A stretch of 64,000 nucleotides of DNA from VAXT01 sp963827725. GTDB lineage: Bacteria; Actinomycetota; Thermoleophilia; Gaiellales; Gaiellaceae. A program made the position numbers and the translations under genes. Where the stretch lies: assembly GCA_963827725.1 (NCBI GenBank), contig CAWHBM010000001.1, positions 868,001-932,000 on the forward strand, written 5' to 3'. Of the stretch, positions 16,927 to 25,859 are shown piece after piece; position 1 is the first letter of the stretch, and every line of letters begins with the position of its first letter. The notes beneath the pieces are model-generated. The model did not search any database and had not been told where the DNA came from. It saw nothing but the letters and a program-made list of their open reading frames with translations.

Positions 16927-17913
16927 ATGTCTTCCGAGCCGTTGCTGCCCGTTTATCTCTTTACGGGAAGCGATCGGCCGAAGCACCTGCGCGCGCTCCG
17001 CCGCCTCCGCTTGCGCTTCGACGCGGAGGCCGTTGAGCAGTTGTCGGCGGACACAGCGAGCGGCGCCGACGCGGTCGCGGCCTGCAATGCCCTGGGGCTC
17101 TTCGGAGGAGCCGGCGGTGGCAGGCTCGTGGTCGTCCACGGCGTCGAGACCTGGAAGAAGGACGATGTCGAGGCGGTTGCCGGCTACCTGGGCGATCCGG
17201 TCGAGGGCGCCGTGCTCGCCCTGGTCGCGGAAGAGGCCCTTCGCGGCTCGACGCTTCCCGCCCTCTGCGAGAAGAAGGGGCGCGTCCTCAGCTACGACGT
17301 GCCCAAGCCGAACAACCTGCACACGTGGGCTCGTGCCGAGCTCAAGCGCCTGGGCGTCTCGGCCGACGCAGACGCCGCGAGGGCGCTCGTCGAGCTCGTC
17401 GGGGACGACACGATCGCGCTCTCGAGCGAGCTCGAGAAGCTCGCATCCTGGGCCGGCGATGACCCGGTCGGGCGCCGCGAGGTCGAGGAGCTAGCCACGC
17501 CTGGGAGAGAGGCGGCCGCGTGGGCGCTGACGGATGCGTGGGGCGCCCGCGACCTTCCGACCCTGCTCGAGGCCTACGAGCTCGCGCTCGAGAAGAAGGA
17601 CGCCTTCCTGCTGGCGGTAGGGCTCGCCTCGCACGTCGGGAAGGTTCGCGCCGCCCAGGCGCTCGCGGAGGAAGGGTTGGGCGCCCGCGAGGTCGCGAGC
17701 CGGCTGAAGATAAAGGACTTCCCTGCGCGAAAGGCGTTGCAGCACGCAGAGCGCTACTCGCGGGCCGAGCTCGACTCCGCGCTCGTCCGCCTCGCCGAGC
17801 TCGACGCGGCGATCAAAGGCGGCTCTCGGCTCTCGGCCGAGCTCGAGCTTCTTCGCGCACTGATCGACGTGACGAGGCCGGCCGAGCAGGCTGTTCCCGC
17901 GCGCGCCGGCTAA
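16927..17913 (+). CDS. holA: DNA polymerase III delta subunit
   Basis: Clamp-loader delta subunit, about 328 residues. It opens with the family's PVYLFTGSDRPKHLRALRRL (in place of the usual LIxGxExxL) and continues with VHGVETWKKDDVEAVAGYL. The helical C-terminal domain III contains AAWALTDAWGARDLPTLL and ends with the SAELELLRALIDV helix. It opens the sliding clamp for loading onto primed DNA. ATG 16927 is chosen over an upstream TTG at 16918, which would overlap the -10 box. Its 3' end overlaps rpsT, on the other strand, by four bases; comEC-holA-rpsT clustering is common in bacteria. Confidence 0.9.
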   Translation: MSSEPLLPVYLFTGSDRPKHLRALRRLRLRFDAEAVEQLSADTASGADAVAACNALGLFGGAGGGRLVVVHGVETWKKDDVEAVAGYLGDPVEGAVLALVAEEALRGSTLPALCEKKGRVLSYDVPKPNNLHTWARAELKRLGVSADADAARALVELVGDDTIALSSELEKLASWAGDDPVGRREVEELATPGREAAAWALTDAWGARDLPTLLEAYELALEKKDAFLLAVGLASHVGKVRAAQALAEEGLGAREVASRLKIKDFPARKALQHAERYSRAELDSALVRLAELDAAIKGGSRLSAELELLRALIDVTRPAEQAVPARAG

Positions 17914-18173
17914 GAACTACGAGCGACGAGCCGCGCGGCCTGCGCCTTTTTTCGCGCGGCCGTGTTCTTGTGCAGCGAGCCATTCGCCGCCGCTCGGTCG
18001 ATCCACCGCTGCAGCGCGGTGTGCTCGGCAGCGATCTGCTTCTTGTCCCCGGCCGCCACGGCTGCCTCGAGCCGCCGGGTCATCGTCTTGACCGTCGAGC
18101 GAAAGCGGAGGTTCTCTCCGCGGTCGACGGCGGACGTCCGGACTCGCTTTTTCTGTTGTCTGATGTTGGGCAT
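17910..18173 (-). CDS. rpsT: 30S ribosomal protein S20
   Basis: 87 residues, starting MPNIRQQKKRVRTSAVDRGEN-like and ending KAQAARLVARSS, the canonical S20 layout of basic helices. The segment HKNTAARKKAQAARL contains the conserved HxNxAARxxSRL-type rRNA-binding motif. It binds the 5' domain of 16S rRNA early in 30S assembly. The start is fixed by family length; upstream in-frame codons run into the leader hairpin. Confidence 0.95.
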   Translation of the reverse strand: MPNIRQQKKRVRTSAVDRGENLRFRSTVKTMTRRLEAAVAAGDKKQIAAEHTALQRWIDRAAANGSLHKNTAARKKAQAARLVARSS

Positions 18174-18182
18174 CGAAGGAAA

Positions 18183-18212
18183 CGCCCGCAAGAAGCGGGC
18201 GCGGCGATGGTA
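18183..18212 (-). promoter_or_regulatory. rpsT promoter -10 and 5'-terminal leader hairpin
   Basis: Read on the minus strand, TACCAT (18212-18207) can serve as -10. The message would then begin with CGCCCGC-TTCTT-GCGGGCG (18201-18183), a perfect 7-bp hairpin followed by TTT, nine bases before the rpsT start. A hairpin at the extreme 5' end may stabilise the message or mediate autoregulation; this is inferred. Confidence 0.5.
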
Positions 18213-18360
18213 CCAGAGCCCACCGCCACACAATCGTCACGTTCCGGGCACACACTCGCGCGAATTTCAGCGATACGCTCGAGGCGGGGAGGAGGTCGGC
18301 TGTACCTAAATTGAGGCGCGGTTCGGGCGGACGCGCCGCGACCTCGACGGACGCCGTTCC

Positions 18361-18366
18361 TATACT
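18361..18366 (+). promoter_or_regulatory. -10 box for murJ
   Basis: TATACT (five of six matches to TATAAT) is seven bases before GTG 18374, the spacing of a leaderless transcript. It decides for GTG 18374 over a TTG at 18311. Confidence 0.6.
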
Positions 18367-18373
18367 CGCCGAC

Positions 18374-19948
18374 GTGGAGAAGCGGGCTCCGGGCCGGCGA
18401 CTCGCCCGGTCGACGGCGATCTTCTCGCTTGCAACCGGGCTGTCCCGCATCCTCGGTCTCGTCCGCGAGATCGTCGCGGCGTACTACTTCGGCGCCGCCG
18501 GCAAGATCAACGCGTTCACGGTCGCCTTCCAGGTGCCGAACCTCCTCCGCTCGCTCGTTGCCGACGCCGCGCTCTCCTCCGCGTTCGTTCCGGTCTTCAG
18601 CGAGTTGCTCGAGAAGGGGGAACGCAAGCGCGCCTGGCGTGTGGCATCGACCCTCTTCTGGCTGATGCTGCTCGGGCTCGGGGCGCTGACGGCTCTCTTC
18701 ATCGTGCTGGCTCCACTCGTGATCGCGCCCTTCGGCAACCCGGGAGGCGACGAGGCGCTGGCGATCGGGCTCTCGCGGGTCCTCTTCCCGATCGTCGTCC
18801 TGCTCGGGCTCTCGGGGATCATCGTCGGAATCCTCAACAGCTACGAGGAGTTCACGGTGCCTGCGCTGACGCCCGTGTTCTGGAACCTCGCGATCATCGC
18901 GGGGCTCGTCCTCGGCGTGCCGCGCGCGGAGTCGATCGACGCAAAGCTCTACGTCTACGCCTTCTCGATCGTCATCGGGACCGTGATCCAGGTGCTCCTC
19001 CCGCTGCCCTGGCTGCGCGGGCTCGACGATCGGCTTCGGCTCGCCGTGGACTGGCGCGATCCGGCCGTGCGGCGCGTGTTCGTGCTGATGGTGCCCGTGA
19101 CGATCGGTCTCGGCCTCATCAACTTCAACCTCGTCGTCAACACGCTCTTCGCCTCGCGCTTCATCGATCCGGAGCTCGCGCCCCGCGCGATCGACGCTGC
19201 GTTCCGGATCTACATGCTCCCGCAGGGGATTTTCTCGGTCGCCGTGGCGACGGTTCTCTTCCCTCGCCTGTCGCGCCTCGCGACGCGCGAGGACATGGAC
19301 GCCTTCCGGCACACCGTCGCACTCGGCCTGCGCCAGATCGCCTTCATGCTCGTGCCGGCGAGCGTCTTCAGCGCCATCCTCGCAACGCCGATCACGCGCA
19401 TCATCTACGAGCGCGGGGCCTGGGGGCCAGAGGAGACAGCGGTCACCGCGGGCGCGCTCGCCGCCTTCTCGCTCGGGCTGACGTTCAACGGCGCGATGCT
19501 GATGCTGAACCGCGCCTTCTTCAGCCTGCAGACCCCGTGGGTTCCCACCGCGATCGCCCTCGGGAACCTCGTCGTCAACACCGTGCTCGCCGCCGCTCTC
19601 TACCGATTCGGTACGTGGGGGATACCGCTCGCGACGTCGCTCGCAAACGTTGCCGGGACGGCGGCTCTCCTCGTCGTGTTCCGTCGGCGACTGGGGCGAA
19701 TCGAATTCGGCGGGACTGCCCGTGCCTTCCTGCGCGTCACGATCGCATCCGTGGCGCTCGCGGCCGTCGCCTATCCGGTCTGGTACGTCCTCGATGATGC
19801 TCTGGGTCGATCGCTCGCCGGGCAGCTCGCATCCCTCGGCAGCGCATTCCTCACGGGGTTCGGCGCCTACTTCATTTCCTGCCGTTTGCTGGGAGTTCGC
19901 GAGCTCGACGCGTTGCTATCGTTGCTGCGCCGCTCCCGCCGCGGCTAA
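18374..19948 (+). CDS. murJ: Lipid II flippase MurJ
   Basis: MOP-superfamily (MviN) membrane protein of 524 residues, with about 14 hydrophobic helices. Early motifs are TGLSRILGLVREIVAAYYFGA and NLLRSLVADAALSSAFVPVF, both diagnostic of MurJ; the later RAFFSLQTPWVP matches the family's conserved loop. It moves lipid-linked peptidoglycan precursor across the membrane. It lacks the C-terminal pseudokinase domain found on mycobacterial MviN. It stands between rpsT, opposite, and lepA, six bases downstream, and may be cotranscribed with lepA. Confidence 0.93.
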   Translation: MEKRAPGRRLARSTAIFSLATGLSRILGLVREIVAAYYFGAAGKINAFTVAFQVPNLLRSLVADAALSSAFVPVFSELLEKGERKRAWRVASTLFWLMLLGLGALTALFIVLAPLVIAPFGNPGGDEALAIGLSRVLFPIVVLLGLSGIIVGILNSYEEFTVPALTPVFWNLAIIAGLVLGVPRAESIDAKLYVYAFSIVIGTVIQVLLPLPWLRGLDDRLRLAVDWRDPAVRRVFVLMVPVTIGLGLINFNLVVNTLFASRFIDPELAPRAIDAAFRIYMLPQGIFSVAVATVLFPRLSRLATREDMDAFRHTVALGLRQIAFMLVPASVFSAILATPITRIIYERGAWGPEETAVTAGALAAFSLGLTFNGAMLMLNRAFFSLQTPWVPTAIALGNLVVNTVLAAALYRFGTWGIPLATSLANVAGTAALLVVFRRRLGRIEFGGTARAFLRVTIASVALAAVAYPVWYVLDDALGRSLAGQLASLGSAFLTGFGAYFISCRLLGVRELDALLSLLRRSRRG

Positions 19949-19954
19949 TCGCCT

Positions 19955-21745
19955 ATGGACCAAAACCGGATCCGGAACTTCTCGATCATCGCCCACATCG
20001 ACCATGGGAAGTCGACGCTGGCCGACCGAATTCTCGAGATGACGAACACGGTGACCGGGCGGGACATGCGCGCGCAGGTGCTCGACTCGATGGAGCTCGA
20101 ACGCGAGCGCGGCATCACGATCAAGGCGCAGGCCGTCCGCGTGGAATGGAAGGGGCACATCCTGAACCTGATCGACACGCCCGGGCACGTGGACTTCACG
20201 TACGAGGTTTCGCGCTCACTCCAGGCGTGTGAGGGTGCCGTGCTCGTGGTCGACGCGGCGCAGGGCGTCGAGGCGCAAACGGTCGCGAATGCCTACCTCG
20301 CCATCGAGAACAACCTCGAGTTGCTCCCGCTCGTCAACAAGATCGACCTGCCGCAGGCCGACCCGGATGGTGCCTCGCGCGAGCTCGCGGAGCTCGTCGG
20401 CGACGATCCCGAGCGCGTGCTACGCGTCTCCGCCAAGACCGGCGAAGGCGTCGAGGACGTGCTCGACGCGGTCATCGAGCGAATCCCACCGCCTGCCGGC
20501 GACCCGAGCGCGCCGTCCCGCGCGCTCGTCTTCGACTCCTCGTACGACCAGTACCGCGGTGTCGTTGCGTTCGTGCGCGTGATCGACGGTGAGTTCCGCG
20601 CACGCGAAGAGGTGCGCGCAATGGCGCAGGGCACGCGCTTCGAGACCGAGGAGGTCGGCTTCTTCTCGCCCACGATGAAGGCGGCCGACTCGCTCGGCGT
20701 CGGCGAGGTCGGCTACATCGTCACGGGCCTCAAGGACGTGGCGAAGCTGCGGGTCGGCGACACGCTCACGTCGCAGGCGCGGCCTGCCGAGGAGCCGCTT
20801 CCGGGCTACAAGGACGTGAAGCCGATGGTCTTCGCGGCGCTCTTCCCGACCGACTCCGACGAGTACCCGCAACTGCGCGACGCACTCGAGCGGCTGAAGC
20901 TCAACGACGGGTCGCTCTCGTACGAGCCGGAGACCTCACAGGCGCTCGGCTTCGGCTTTCGTTGCGGCTTTCTCGGCCTGCTGCACATGGAGATCGTGCG
21001 CGAGCGGCTCGAGCGTGAGTTCGATCTCGACCTGCTCGTGACCGCTCCGACCGTTGCGTACCAGGTCGAGACGCTTACCGGCGAGCGGCTCGAGGTGCAC
21101 AACCCGGCCGACATGCCGGCCGAGCGCGAGCGGGTCGAGGAGCCGTACGTGCGCGCCTCGATCGTCGTCCCCAAGGACGGCGTCGGCCAGGTGATGGAGC
21201 TCTGCAACGACCGACGGGGTCGCTTCGACCACATGGAGTACCCCTCGACGGAACGCGTGCTCCTCATCTACGAGCTTCCGCTCGCGGAAATCGTCTTCGA
21301 CTTCTACGACCAGCTGAAGTCACGCACGAAGGGCTACGCGAGCTTCGACTACGACTTCGCCGGGTTTCGCGAGGGCGAGCTCGTCCGCCTCGACGTCCTC
21401 GTCGGTGGGGAGCCCGTGGACGCGCTCTCGCTCGTGCTTCATCGCGACGAGGCGTACGGGCGGGGTCGCGCACTCGTCGAGCGGCTTCGCGCGGAGATCC
21501 CGCGTCAGATGTTCGACGTCCCGGTGCAGGCGGCGATCGGGTCGCGGGTGATCGCCCGCGAGACGATCAAGGCCAAGCGGAAGGACGTGATCGCGAAGTG
21601 CTACGGCGGCGACATCTCGCGAAAGCGGAAGCTCCTCGAGAAGCAGAAAGCGGGCAAGCGGCGGATGAAGCAGGTCGGCGCTGTCGAGGTGCCGCAGGAA
21701 GCGTTCCTGGCCGTGCTCAATCTCGACGACGGCAGCAAGAAATGA
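19955..21745 (+). CDS. lepA: Elongation factor 4 (LepA)
   Basis: Translational GTPase of 596 residues acting on the ribosome. G1 AHIDHGKST, the G2/switch region ERERGITIKAQAV, G3 DTPGH and G4 NKID are all intact, followed by domain II and the EF-G-like domains. The LepA-specific C-terminal domain includes GGDISRKRKLLEKQKAGK and RRMKQVGAVEVPQEAFLAVL. It is tightly followed by hemW through an ATGA overlap, a neighbour pair seen in many actinobacteria and firmicutes. Confidence 0.97.
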   Translation: MDQNRIRNFSIIAHIDHGKSTLADRILEMTNTVTGRDMRAQVLDSMELERERGITIKAQAVRVEWKGHILNLIDTPGHVDFTYEVSRSLQACEGAVLVVDAAQGVEAQTVANAYLAIENNLELLPLVNKIDLPQADPDGASRELAELVGDDPERVLRVSAKTGEGVEDVLDAVIERIPPPAGDPSAPSRALVFDSSYDQYRGVVAFVRVIDGEFRAREEVRAMAQGTRFETEEVGFFSPTMKAADSLGVGEVGYIVTGLKDVAKLRVGDTLTSQARPAEEPLPGYKDVKPMVFAALFPTDSDEYPQLRDALERLKLNDGSLSYEPETSQALGFGFRCGFLGLLHMEIVRERLEREFDLDLLVTAPTVAYQVETLTGERLEVHNPADMPAERERVEEPYVRASIVVPKDGVGQVMELCNDRRGRFDHMEYPSTERVLLIYELPLAEIVFDFYDQLKSRTKGYASFDYDFAGFREGELVRLDVLVGGEPVDALSLVLHRDEAYGRGRALVERLRAEIPRQMFDVPVQAAIGSRVIARETIKAKRKDVIAKCYGGDISRKRKLLEKQKAGKRRMKQVGAVEVPQEAFLAVLNLDDGSKK

Positions 21746-22869
21746 GGGGCTCCGTCCGCCACCTCTACGTGCACCTGCCCTTCTGCGCCCACCGCTGTGG
21801 CTACTGCGATTTCGTGACCGTCGTCGGCCGAGAGGGGCTGCACGGGCGCTACGTCGATGCGCTCCTCGCGGAGCTCGAGCTCGAACGGGAGGCCCTTGCG
21901 CAGCCGCTGGAGACGGTCTTCCTCGGGGGCGGGACGCCGACTCTGACCGAGGCCGGCGAGCTTCGGCGGCTGCTGGAAGCGCTGCCGCCCGCGGCCGAGG
22001 TGACCGTCGAGGCGAATCCCGAGACGGTGACGCCGGAGCTCGCGAAGCTTCTACGCGAGGCCGGGGTGACTCGCGTCTCACTCGGAGCCCAGACCTTCCG
22101 CCTCGAGCTCTTGCGCGTGCTCGAGCGCCAGGCCGGTCCGGACGACGTCCGGCGCGCTTTCTACTATTTGCGTGATGCCAGTTTTGACAACATCTCCATC
22201 GACCTATTGCACGGGATTCCCGGCCAGAGCGCCTCCGATCTCGAGGTCGACATCGAAGAAGCCCTCGCGCTCGCGCCGGAGCACGTCTCGTACTACGAGC
22301 TGGAGGCAAAGCCGGGCACGCGGTTCACCCACGCTCACGGAGCCGAGCTCGCACGGCAGGCCGAAGCGATGGAGGGCTACTTCGAGCTCGTCATAGAGCG
22401 GCTGACCGATTCCGGCTACCGCTGGTACGAGACGGCGAACTTCTGCCTGGCACCCGATCACTCGGGCGGGCGCGACCTGCGCTCTCGTCACAACCTCGCT
22501 TACTGGCTTGGTCGGGACTACCTCGGGCTGGGAATCGGCGCCGTCTCGACGCTTGGCGAGGAGCGGCGTCGAAATACGCCGCGCCTGAACGCGTACCTCG
22601 TCGCGCTGGAGAACGGCGATTCGCCGGCCAGAGACGTCGAGCTGCTCGACGACCGGGTTCGGGCTCTCGAACGAGTGATGCTCGGCCTGCGCCTGGACAC
22701 CGGCCTCCCCTTCGCTGATGCGGACGGGTCGCTCGATCATGTGGCACTCGGGCGCCTGGAGAGGCTGGGTCTCGCTAGCCGCCGTCACGGAAACGGTGCG
22801 GAGACCCTGGTCCTGACGTCGCGGGGACGGCGTCTCGGTGGTGCCGTCACAGCCGAGCTGCTCGCCTGA
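21742..22869 (+). CDS. hemW: HemW, radical SAM heme chaperone
   Basis: 375 residues of the oxygen-independent coproporphyrinogen oxidase-like family. The radical SAM cysteines are in FCAHRCGYCDF (CxxxCxxC), preceded by YVHLPFC. The SAM-binding segment FLGGGTPTL follows, and the HemN C-terminal domain includes YYELEAKPGT and YWLGRDYLGLGIGA. The C-x3-C-x2-C without the extra HemN cysteine and N-terminal arm indicates HemW, which inserts heme into target proteins, rather than the porphyrin enzyme. ATG 21742 overlaps the lepA stop. Confidence 0.92.
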   Translation: MRGSVRHLYVHLPFCAHRCGYCDFVTVVGREGLHGRYVDALLAELELEREALAQPLETVFLGGGTPTLTEAGELRRLLEALPPAAEVTVEANPETVTPELAKLLREAGVTRVSLGAQTFRLELLRVLERQAGPDDVRRAFYYLRDASFDNISIDLLHGIPGQSASDLEVDIEEALALAPEHVSYYELEAKPGTRFTHAHGAELARQAEAMEGYFELVIERLTDSGYRWYETANFCLAPDHSGGRDLRSRHNLAYWLGRDYLGLGIGAVSTLGEERRRNTPRLNAYLVALENGDSPARDVELLDDRVRALERVMLGLRLDTGLPFADADGSLDHVALGRLERLGLASRRHGNGAETLVLTSRGRRLGGAVTAELLA

Positions 22870-22905
22870 GACGCGGGTTCTTCGCCTAAAATTCCTGCAA
22901 ACGGC

Positions 22906-23952
22906 ATGACTGAGGCACCGAATATCGAGCTGACCGCGCGGCAGCGCGAGATCCTGCGCCGCGTCGTCGAGGAGTACGTCGAGAAGGGGCAGCCCGTGGG
23001 CTCGAGGAACCTCGTCGAGCGGGCGGGGATGACCGTTTCCGCCTCGACGGTCCGCGGCGATCTCGCAGAGCTCGAGCGGCACGGCCTGCTCACCCATCCT
23101 CACACCTCGGCAGGGCGAGTCCCGACCGAGACCGGCTATCGGTTCTACGCCGACACGTTGCTCGAGCGCCTCGAGCCGCGCCCGAGCCCGTTCCCGCTCG
23201 ACCTCGCAGCCGCGCGGAGCGAGCTCGAAGCGGCTCTCCAGGAGACGACGGAAACGCTCTCCCAGGCAACCCGGCTGCTCGCCCTCGTCTCTGCACCCGC
23301 GCTAGAGACCGCGACAGTCCGGCACGTCGAAGTGCTCGCCCTCCAGCCACAGGTCTTGATGGTCGTGGTCATCACTTCGACAGGCGGCGTCACCAAGCGG
23401 GTGTTCGCCCTGGCCGAGCCCGTGGACACGGGTCTCGCGCTCTGGGCAGGGGAGTACCTGAACGAGCGGCTCGCAGGGCTCGAGCTGGGAAGTGCGACCC
23501 TGCGCAGGCGGTTCGAGGACCCGAGCCTCGCCCGCTCGGAGCTCGAGATCTTGGAGCTGCTTCGGCCGGCCTTCACCGAGCTGGCGAGCGGCCTCGAGCA
23601 GCGGCTCTTCGTCGGGGGCGCGGCGAGCCTGCTGGGAGAGGTGCGGGTGGACGAGCTCGAGGCGTGCCAGAGGCTCCTCGAGACGCTCGAGAAGCGCGCC
23701 GCGATTCTCGAGATGCTCGGCGAGACGATCGGCTCCCGGCGGCCCTACGTCCGGGTCGGCGGCGAGCTCGACAACCCAGCGCTTCGCGAGGTCTCTCTCG
23801 TCGGCGCCTCCTACGGACTAACGAACCGGACGCTCGGTGCAGTGAGCTTGCTCGGCCCGCTCCGGATGGACTATGAAAAGGCGATCCGGTCGGTGCGAGC
23901 TGCCGCCCACGAGCTCTCGCGCTTCGTCGAATCCGTGTACGAGGACAACTAA
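22906..23952 (+). CDS. hrcA: Heat-shock repressor HrcA
   Basis: 348 residues. The N-terminal winged helix covers about residues 8-75 (LTARQREILRRVVEEYV; GSRNLVERAGMTVSASTVRGDLAELERHGLL), followed by HTSAGRVPTETGYRFYAD, the family's hallmark. The C-terminal GAF-like dimer domain ends with SLLGPLRMDYEKAI. It normally binds CIRCE operators ahead of chaperone operons. I see no CIRCE inverted repeat upstream of it or of dnaJ here, so its targets must be elsewhere. A TAAAAT -10 lies at 22887-22892. dnaJ follows after 21 bases. Confidence 0.93.
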   Translation: MTEAPNIELTARQREILRRVVEEYVEKGQPVGSRNLVERAGMTVSASTVRGDLAELERHGLLTHPHTSAGRVPTETGYRFYADTLLERLEPRPSPFPLDLAAARSELEAALQETTETLSQATRLLALVSAPALETATVRHVEVLALQPQVLMVVVITSTGGVTKRVFALAEPVDTGLALWAGEYLNERLAGLELGSATLRRRFEDPSLARSELEILELLRPAFTELASGLEQRLFVGGAASLLGEVRVDELEACQRLLETLEKRAAILEMLGETIGSRRPYVRVGGELDNPALREVSLVGASYGLTNRTLGAVSLLGPLRMDYEKAIRSVRAAAHELSRFVESVYEDN

Positions 23953-23961
23953 CCCCCCGGC

Positions 23962-23967
23962 TACCCT
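23962..23967 (+). promoter_or_regulatory. -10 box for dnaJ
   Basis: TACCCT is six bases before ATG 23974, in the short gap after hrcA, so dnaJ can be transcribed leaderless in addition to read-through. Confidence 0.45.
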
Positions 23968-23973
23968 TAGGCA

Positions 23974-25092
23974 ATGGCGACGACCGGGCGTGACTACTAC
24001 GAGATCCTCGGCATCAGCCGGTCGGCGAGCGAAGCCGAGATCAAGCGAGCGTTCCGCAGGCTCGCACGGGAACTACACCCGGACGTCTCGACCGAGCCCG
24101 ACGCAGAGGAGCGCTTCCGCGAAGCGGTCGCGGCGTACGAGGTGCTCTCGAAGACCGAGACCCGCGGCCTCTACGACCGATTCGGCCATGCCGGTCTCCA
24201 GAGTGGCGGCTTCCGGCCGACGGCGTTCGACTTCGGAAACCTCGCCGACATCTTTTCCGCGTTCTTCGGAGAGGACGTCTTCGGCGTCGCCACGCACGCG
24301 CGTCGAGGCCGCGGCTCCGACGTCGCTGCTGAGGTCACGCTCGACCTCGAGGAGGCGGCGAGCGGCTTGAAGCGCGAGGTTCCCGTACAGGTCGCGCGCG
24401 GCTGCGAGGAGTGTGGAGGAAGCGGGGTTGAGCCTGGCAAGACGGCAGCGACCTGCGATGAATGCGGGGGCTCCGGACGCATCGAGCACGTCTCGCGGAC
24501 GAGGCTCGGCGAGTTCATTCGCAGCCAAGCTTGCGCGCGCTGCGGCGGGGCGGGGCGCATCGTCGAGCACCCGTGCCTCCGCTGCGAGGGTGCCGGCCGC
24601 GTGCTCGAGGAGCGGGCTCTCGAGATCGAGATCCCGGCTGGTATCCACGACGGCCAGCGCATCCGGCTCTCCGGCGAGGGTCACGCCGGCCCGGTCGGGG
24701 GCCAGCCGGGAGATCTCTACGTGCTCGTCCGCATCCGGCCCCACGAGCGGCTCGTCCGCGAGGGAGACGACGTTTTCTCGACCGTCGACTTGACGATGAC
24801 CCAGGCTGCCCTTGGCGCGCGAGTCGGCGTGGCGACGCTCGACGGCGACGTCGAGCTCGAGTTCGAGCCTGGCACTCAGCCGGGAGAGTTGCGCGTCCTG
24901 CGCGGGCGCGGGATGCCCGTGCTCCAGGGCTTCGGCCGCGGCGACCATCGCGTGCTGGTCAATGTGGGCGTTCCGCGCCACCTCACGGATGAGCAACGCT
25001 CTCTGCTCGGCGAGTTCGAGCGCACCACCACCGAGAAGACCTATCGCTCCGACGAGGGCTTCTTCGAGAAGCTCAAGAGCGCCTTCCGCTGA
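23974..25092 (+). CDS. dnaJ: Chaperone DnaJ
   Basis: Hsp40 co-chaperone of 372 residues. The J domain spans residues 1-72 with HPD at 35-37. A Gly/Phe-rich linker follows, then four zinc repeats: CEECGGSG, CDECGGSG, CARCGGAG and CLRCEGAG. The C-terminal substrate-binding domains include GDLYVLVRIRPHERLVREGDD and LRGRGMPVL. It stimulates DnaK ATP hydrolysis; dnaK is not in the window. The hrcA-dnaJ-prmA-mtaB order is the classic Gram-positive heat-shock block without dnaK and grpE. Confidence 0.96.
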   Translation: MATTGRDYYEILGISRSASEAEIKRAFRRLARELHPDVSTEPDAEERFREAVAAYEVLSKTETRGLYDRFGHAGLQSGGFRPTAFDFGNLADIFSAFFGEDVFGVATHARRGRGSDVAAEVTLDLEEAASGLKREVPVQVARGCEECGGSGVEPGKTAATCDECGGSGRIEHVSRTRLGEFIRSQACARCGGAGRIVEHPCLRCEGAGRVLEERALEIEIPAGIHDGQRIRLSGEGHAGPVGGQPGDLYVLVRIRPHERLVREGDDVFSTVDLTMTQAALGARVGVATLDGDVELEFEPGTQPGELRVLRGRGMPVLQGFGRGDHRVLVNVGVPRHLTDEQRSLLGEFERTTTEKTYRSDEGFFEKLKSAFR

Positions 25093-25115
25093 GCCTCGTC
25101 CGCGCGTCGGTCGTC

Positions 25116-25847
25116 GTGCCCCGCGATCGGGTCGAAGAGGCGACAGCACGCATGCTCGAGCTTCATCCGGAGGGCTTTGCCGAGCAGTCCGGGCGGGAAG
25201 AGGTCGAGCTCGTCGCGTACACCGACGAGGCGGGTGCCGGTCGCCTGCGGGAGAGTTTCGGCGACGTACGAATCGAGCTCGTTCCGACGGGCTGGGAGGA
25301 GGAATGGAAGCGCTTCCACGAGCCGGTTACGGTCGGGTCACTCTGGATCGGGCCGCCCTGGGCGCCGGCGGAGCCTGGGTTGCTTCAGCTCTGGATCGAC
25401 CCCGGCCAAGCGTTCGGCACAGGGGCTCATGCGACGACACAGCTGTGTCTCAAGATCCTGCACCTGCTCGAGCCCGGGAGCGTGCTGGACGTGGGCTGTG
25501 GCTCAGGAGTACTCGCGCTAGCGGCCTCCAAGCTCGGCTTCGGGCCGGTGATCGCGATCGATTCGGACGAGACGGCGATCGAGGCAACCCTTCGGAACGC
25601 CGCGGCGAATCGCGTGGCCCTGGACGCTCGCGGCGTCGACGCCCTCACCGAGCCTCTTCCTGACGCGGAGATCGTGCTTGCGAACATCGACCTGCCGACG
25701 CTTGCCGACCTCGCTCCTCCGCGTGGCTGTCGGGAGCTCGTGACGTCGGGGTACTACGAGCCGGATCGTCCCGTGTTTCCGGGCTTCGACCACATTGGCC
25801 GAGAAACGCAGGACAGATGGGCGGCCGATCTGTTCGTGCGGGGGTAG
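25116..25847 (+). CDS. prmA: Ribosomal protein L11 methyltransferase PrmA-like
   Basis: SAM-dependent methyltransferase of 243 residues from GTG 25116. Motif I is VLDVGCGSGVLALAASKLG, preceded by the PrmA-specific PGQAFGTGAHATTQLCL; motif IV reads VLANIDLPTL, where most PrmA have NIL. It trimethylates L11 in the family prototype. The N-terminal domain is shorter than in E. coli PrmA, as in other actinobacteria. Codons from CTG 25089, overlapping the dnaJ stop as CTGA, add SLVRASVVV, which looks like the missing first beta-strand, so the true start may be CUG. Confidence 0.85.
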   Translation: MPRDRVEEATARMLELHPEGFAEQSGREEVELVAYTDEAGAGRLRESFGDVRIELVPTGWEEEWKRFHEPVTVGSLWIGPPWAPAEPGLLQLWIDPGQAFGTGAHATTQLCLKILHLLEPGSVLDVGCGSGVLALAASKLGFGPVIAIDSDETAIEATLRNAAANRVALDARGVDALTEPLPDAEIVLANIDLPTLADLAPPRGCRELVTSGYYEPDRPVFPGFDHIGRETQDRWAADLFVRG

Positions 25848-25850
25848 CAT
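25845..25850 (+). promoter_or_regulatory. -10 box for mtaB
   Basis: TAGCAT overlaps the prmA stop codon and is nine bases before TTG 25860. Spacing resembles the other leaderless-type sites of the window. Confidence 0.35.
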
Positions 25851-25859
25851 CCCGCTGCC

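Noticed and set aside
18311..18373. murJ start at TTG 18311
   Set aside because: The added 21 residues are not conserved in kind, and a TATACT box lies just before GTG 18374, which gives the normal MurJ N-terminus.
22870..22905. CIRCE operator for hrcA
   Set aside because: The TTAGCACTC-N9-GAGTGCTAA inverted repeat is absent before hrcA and before dnaJ.
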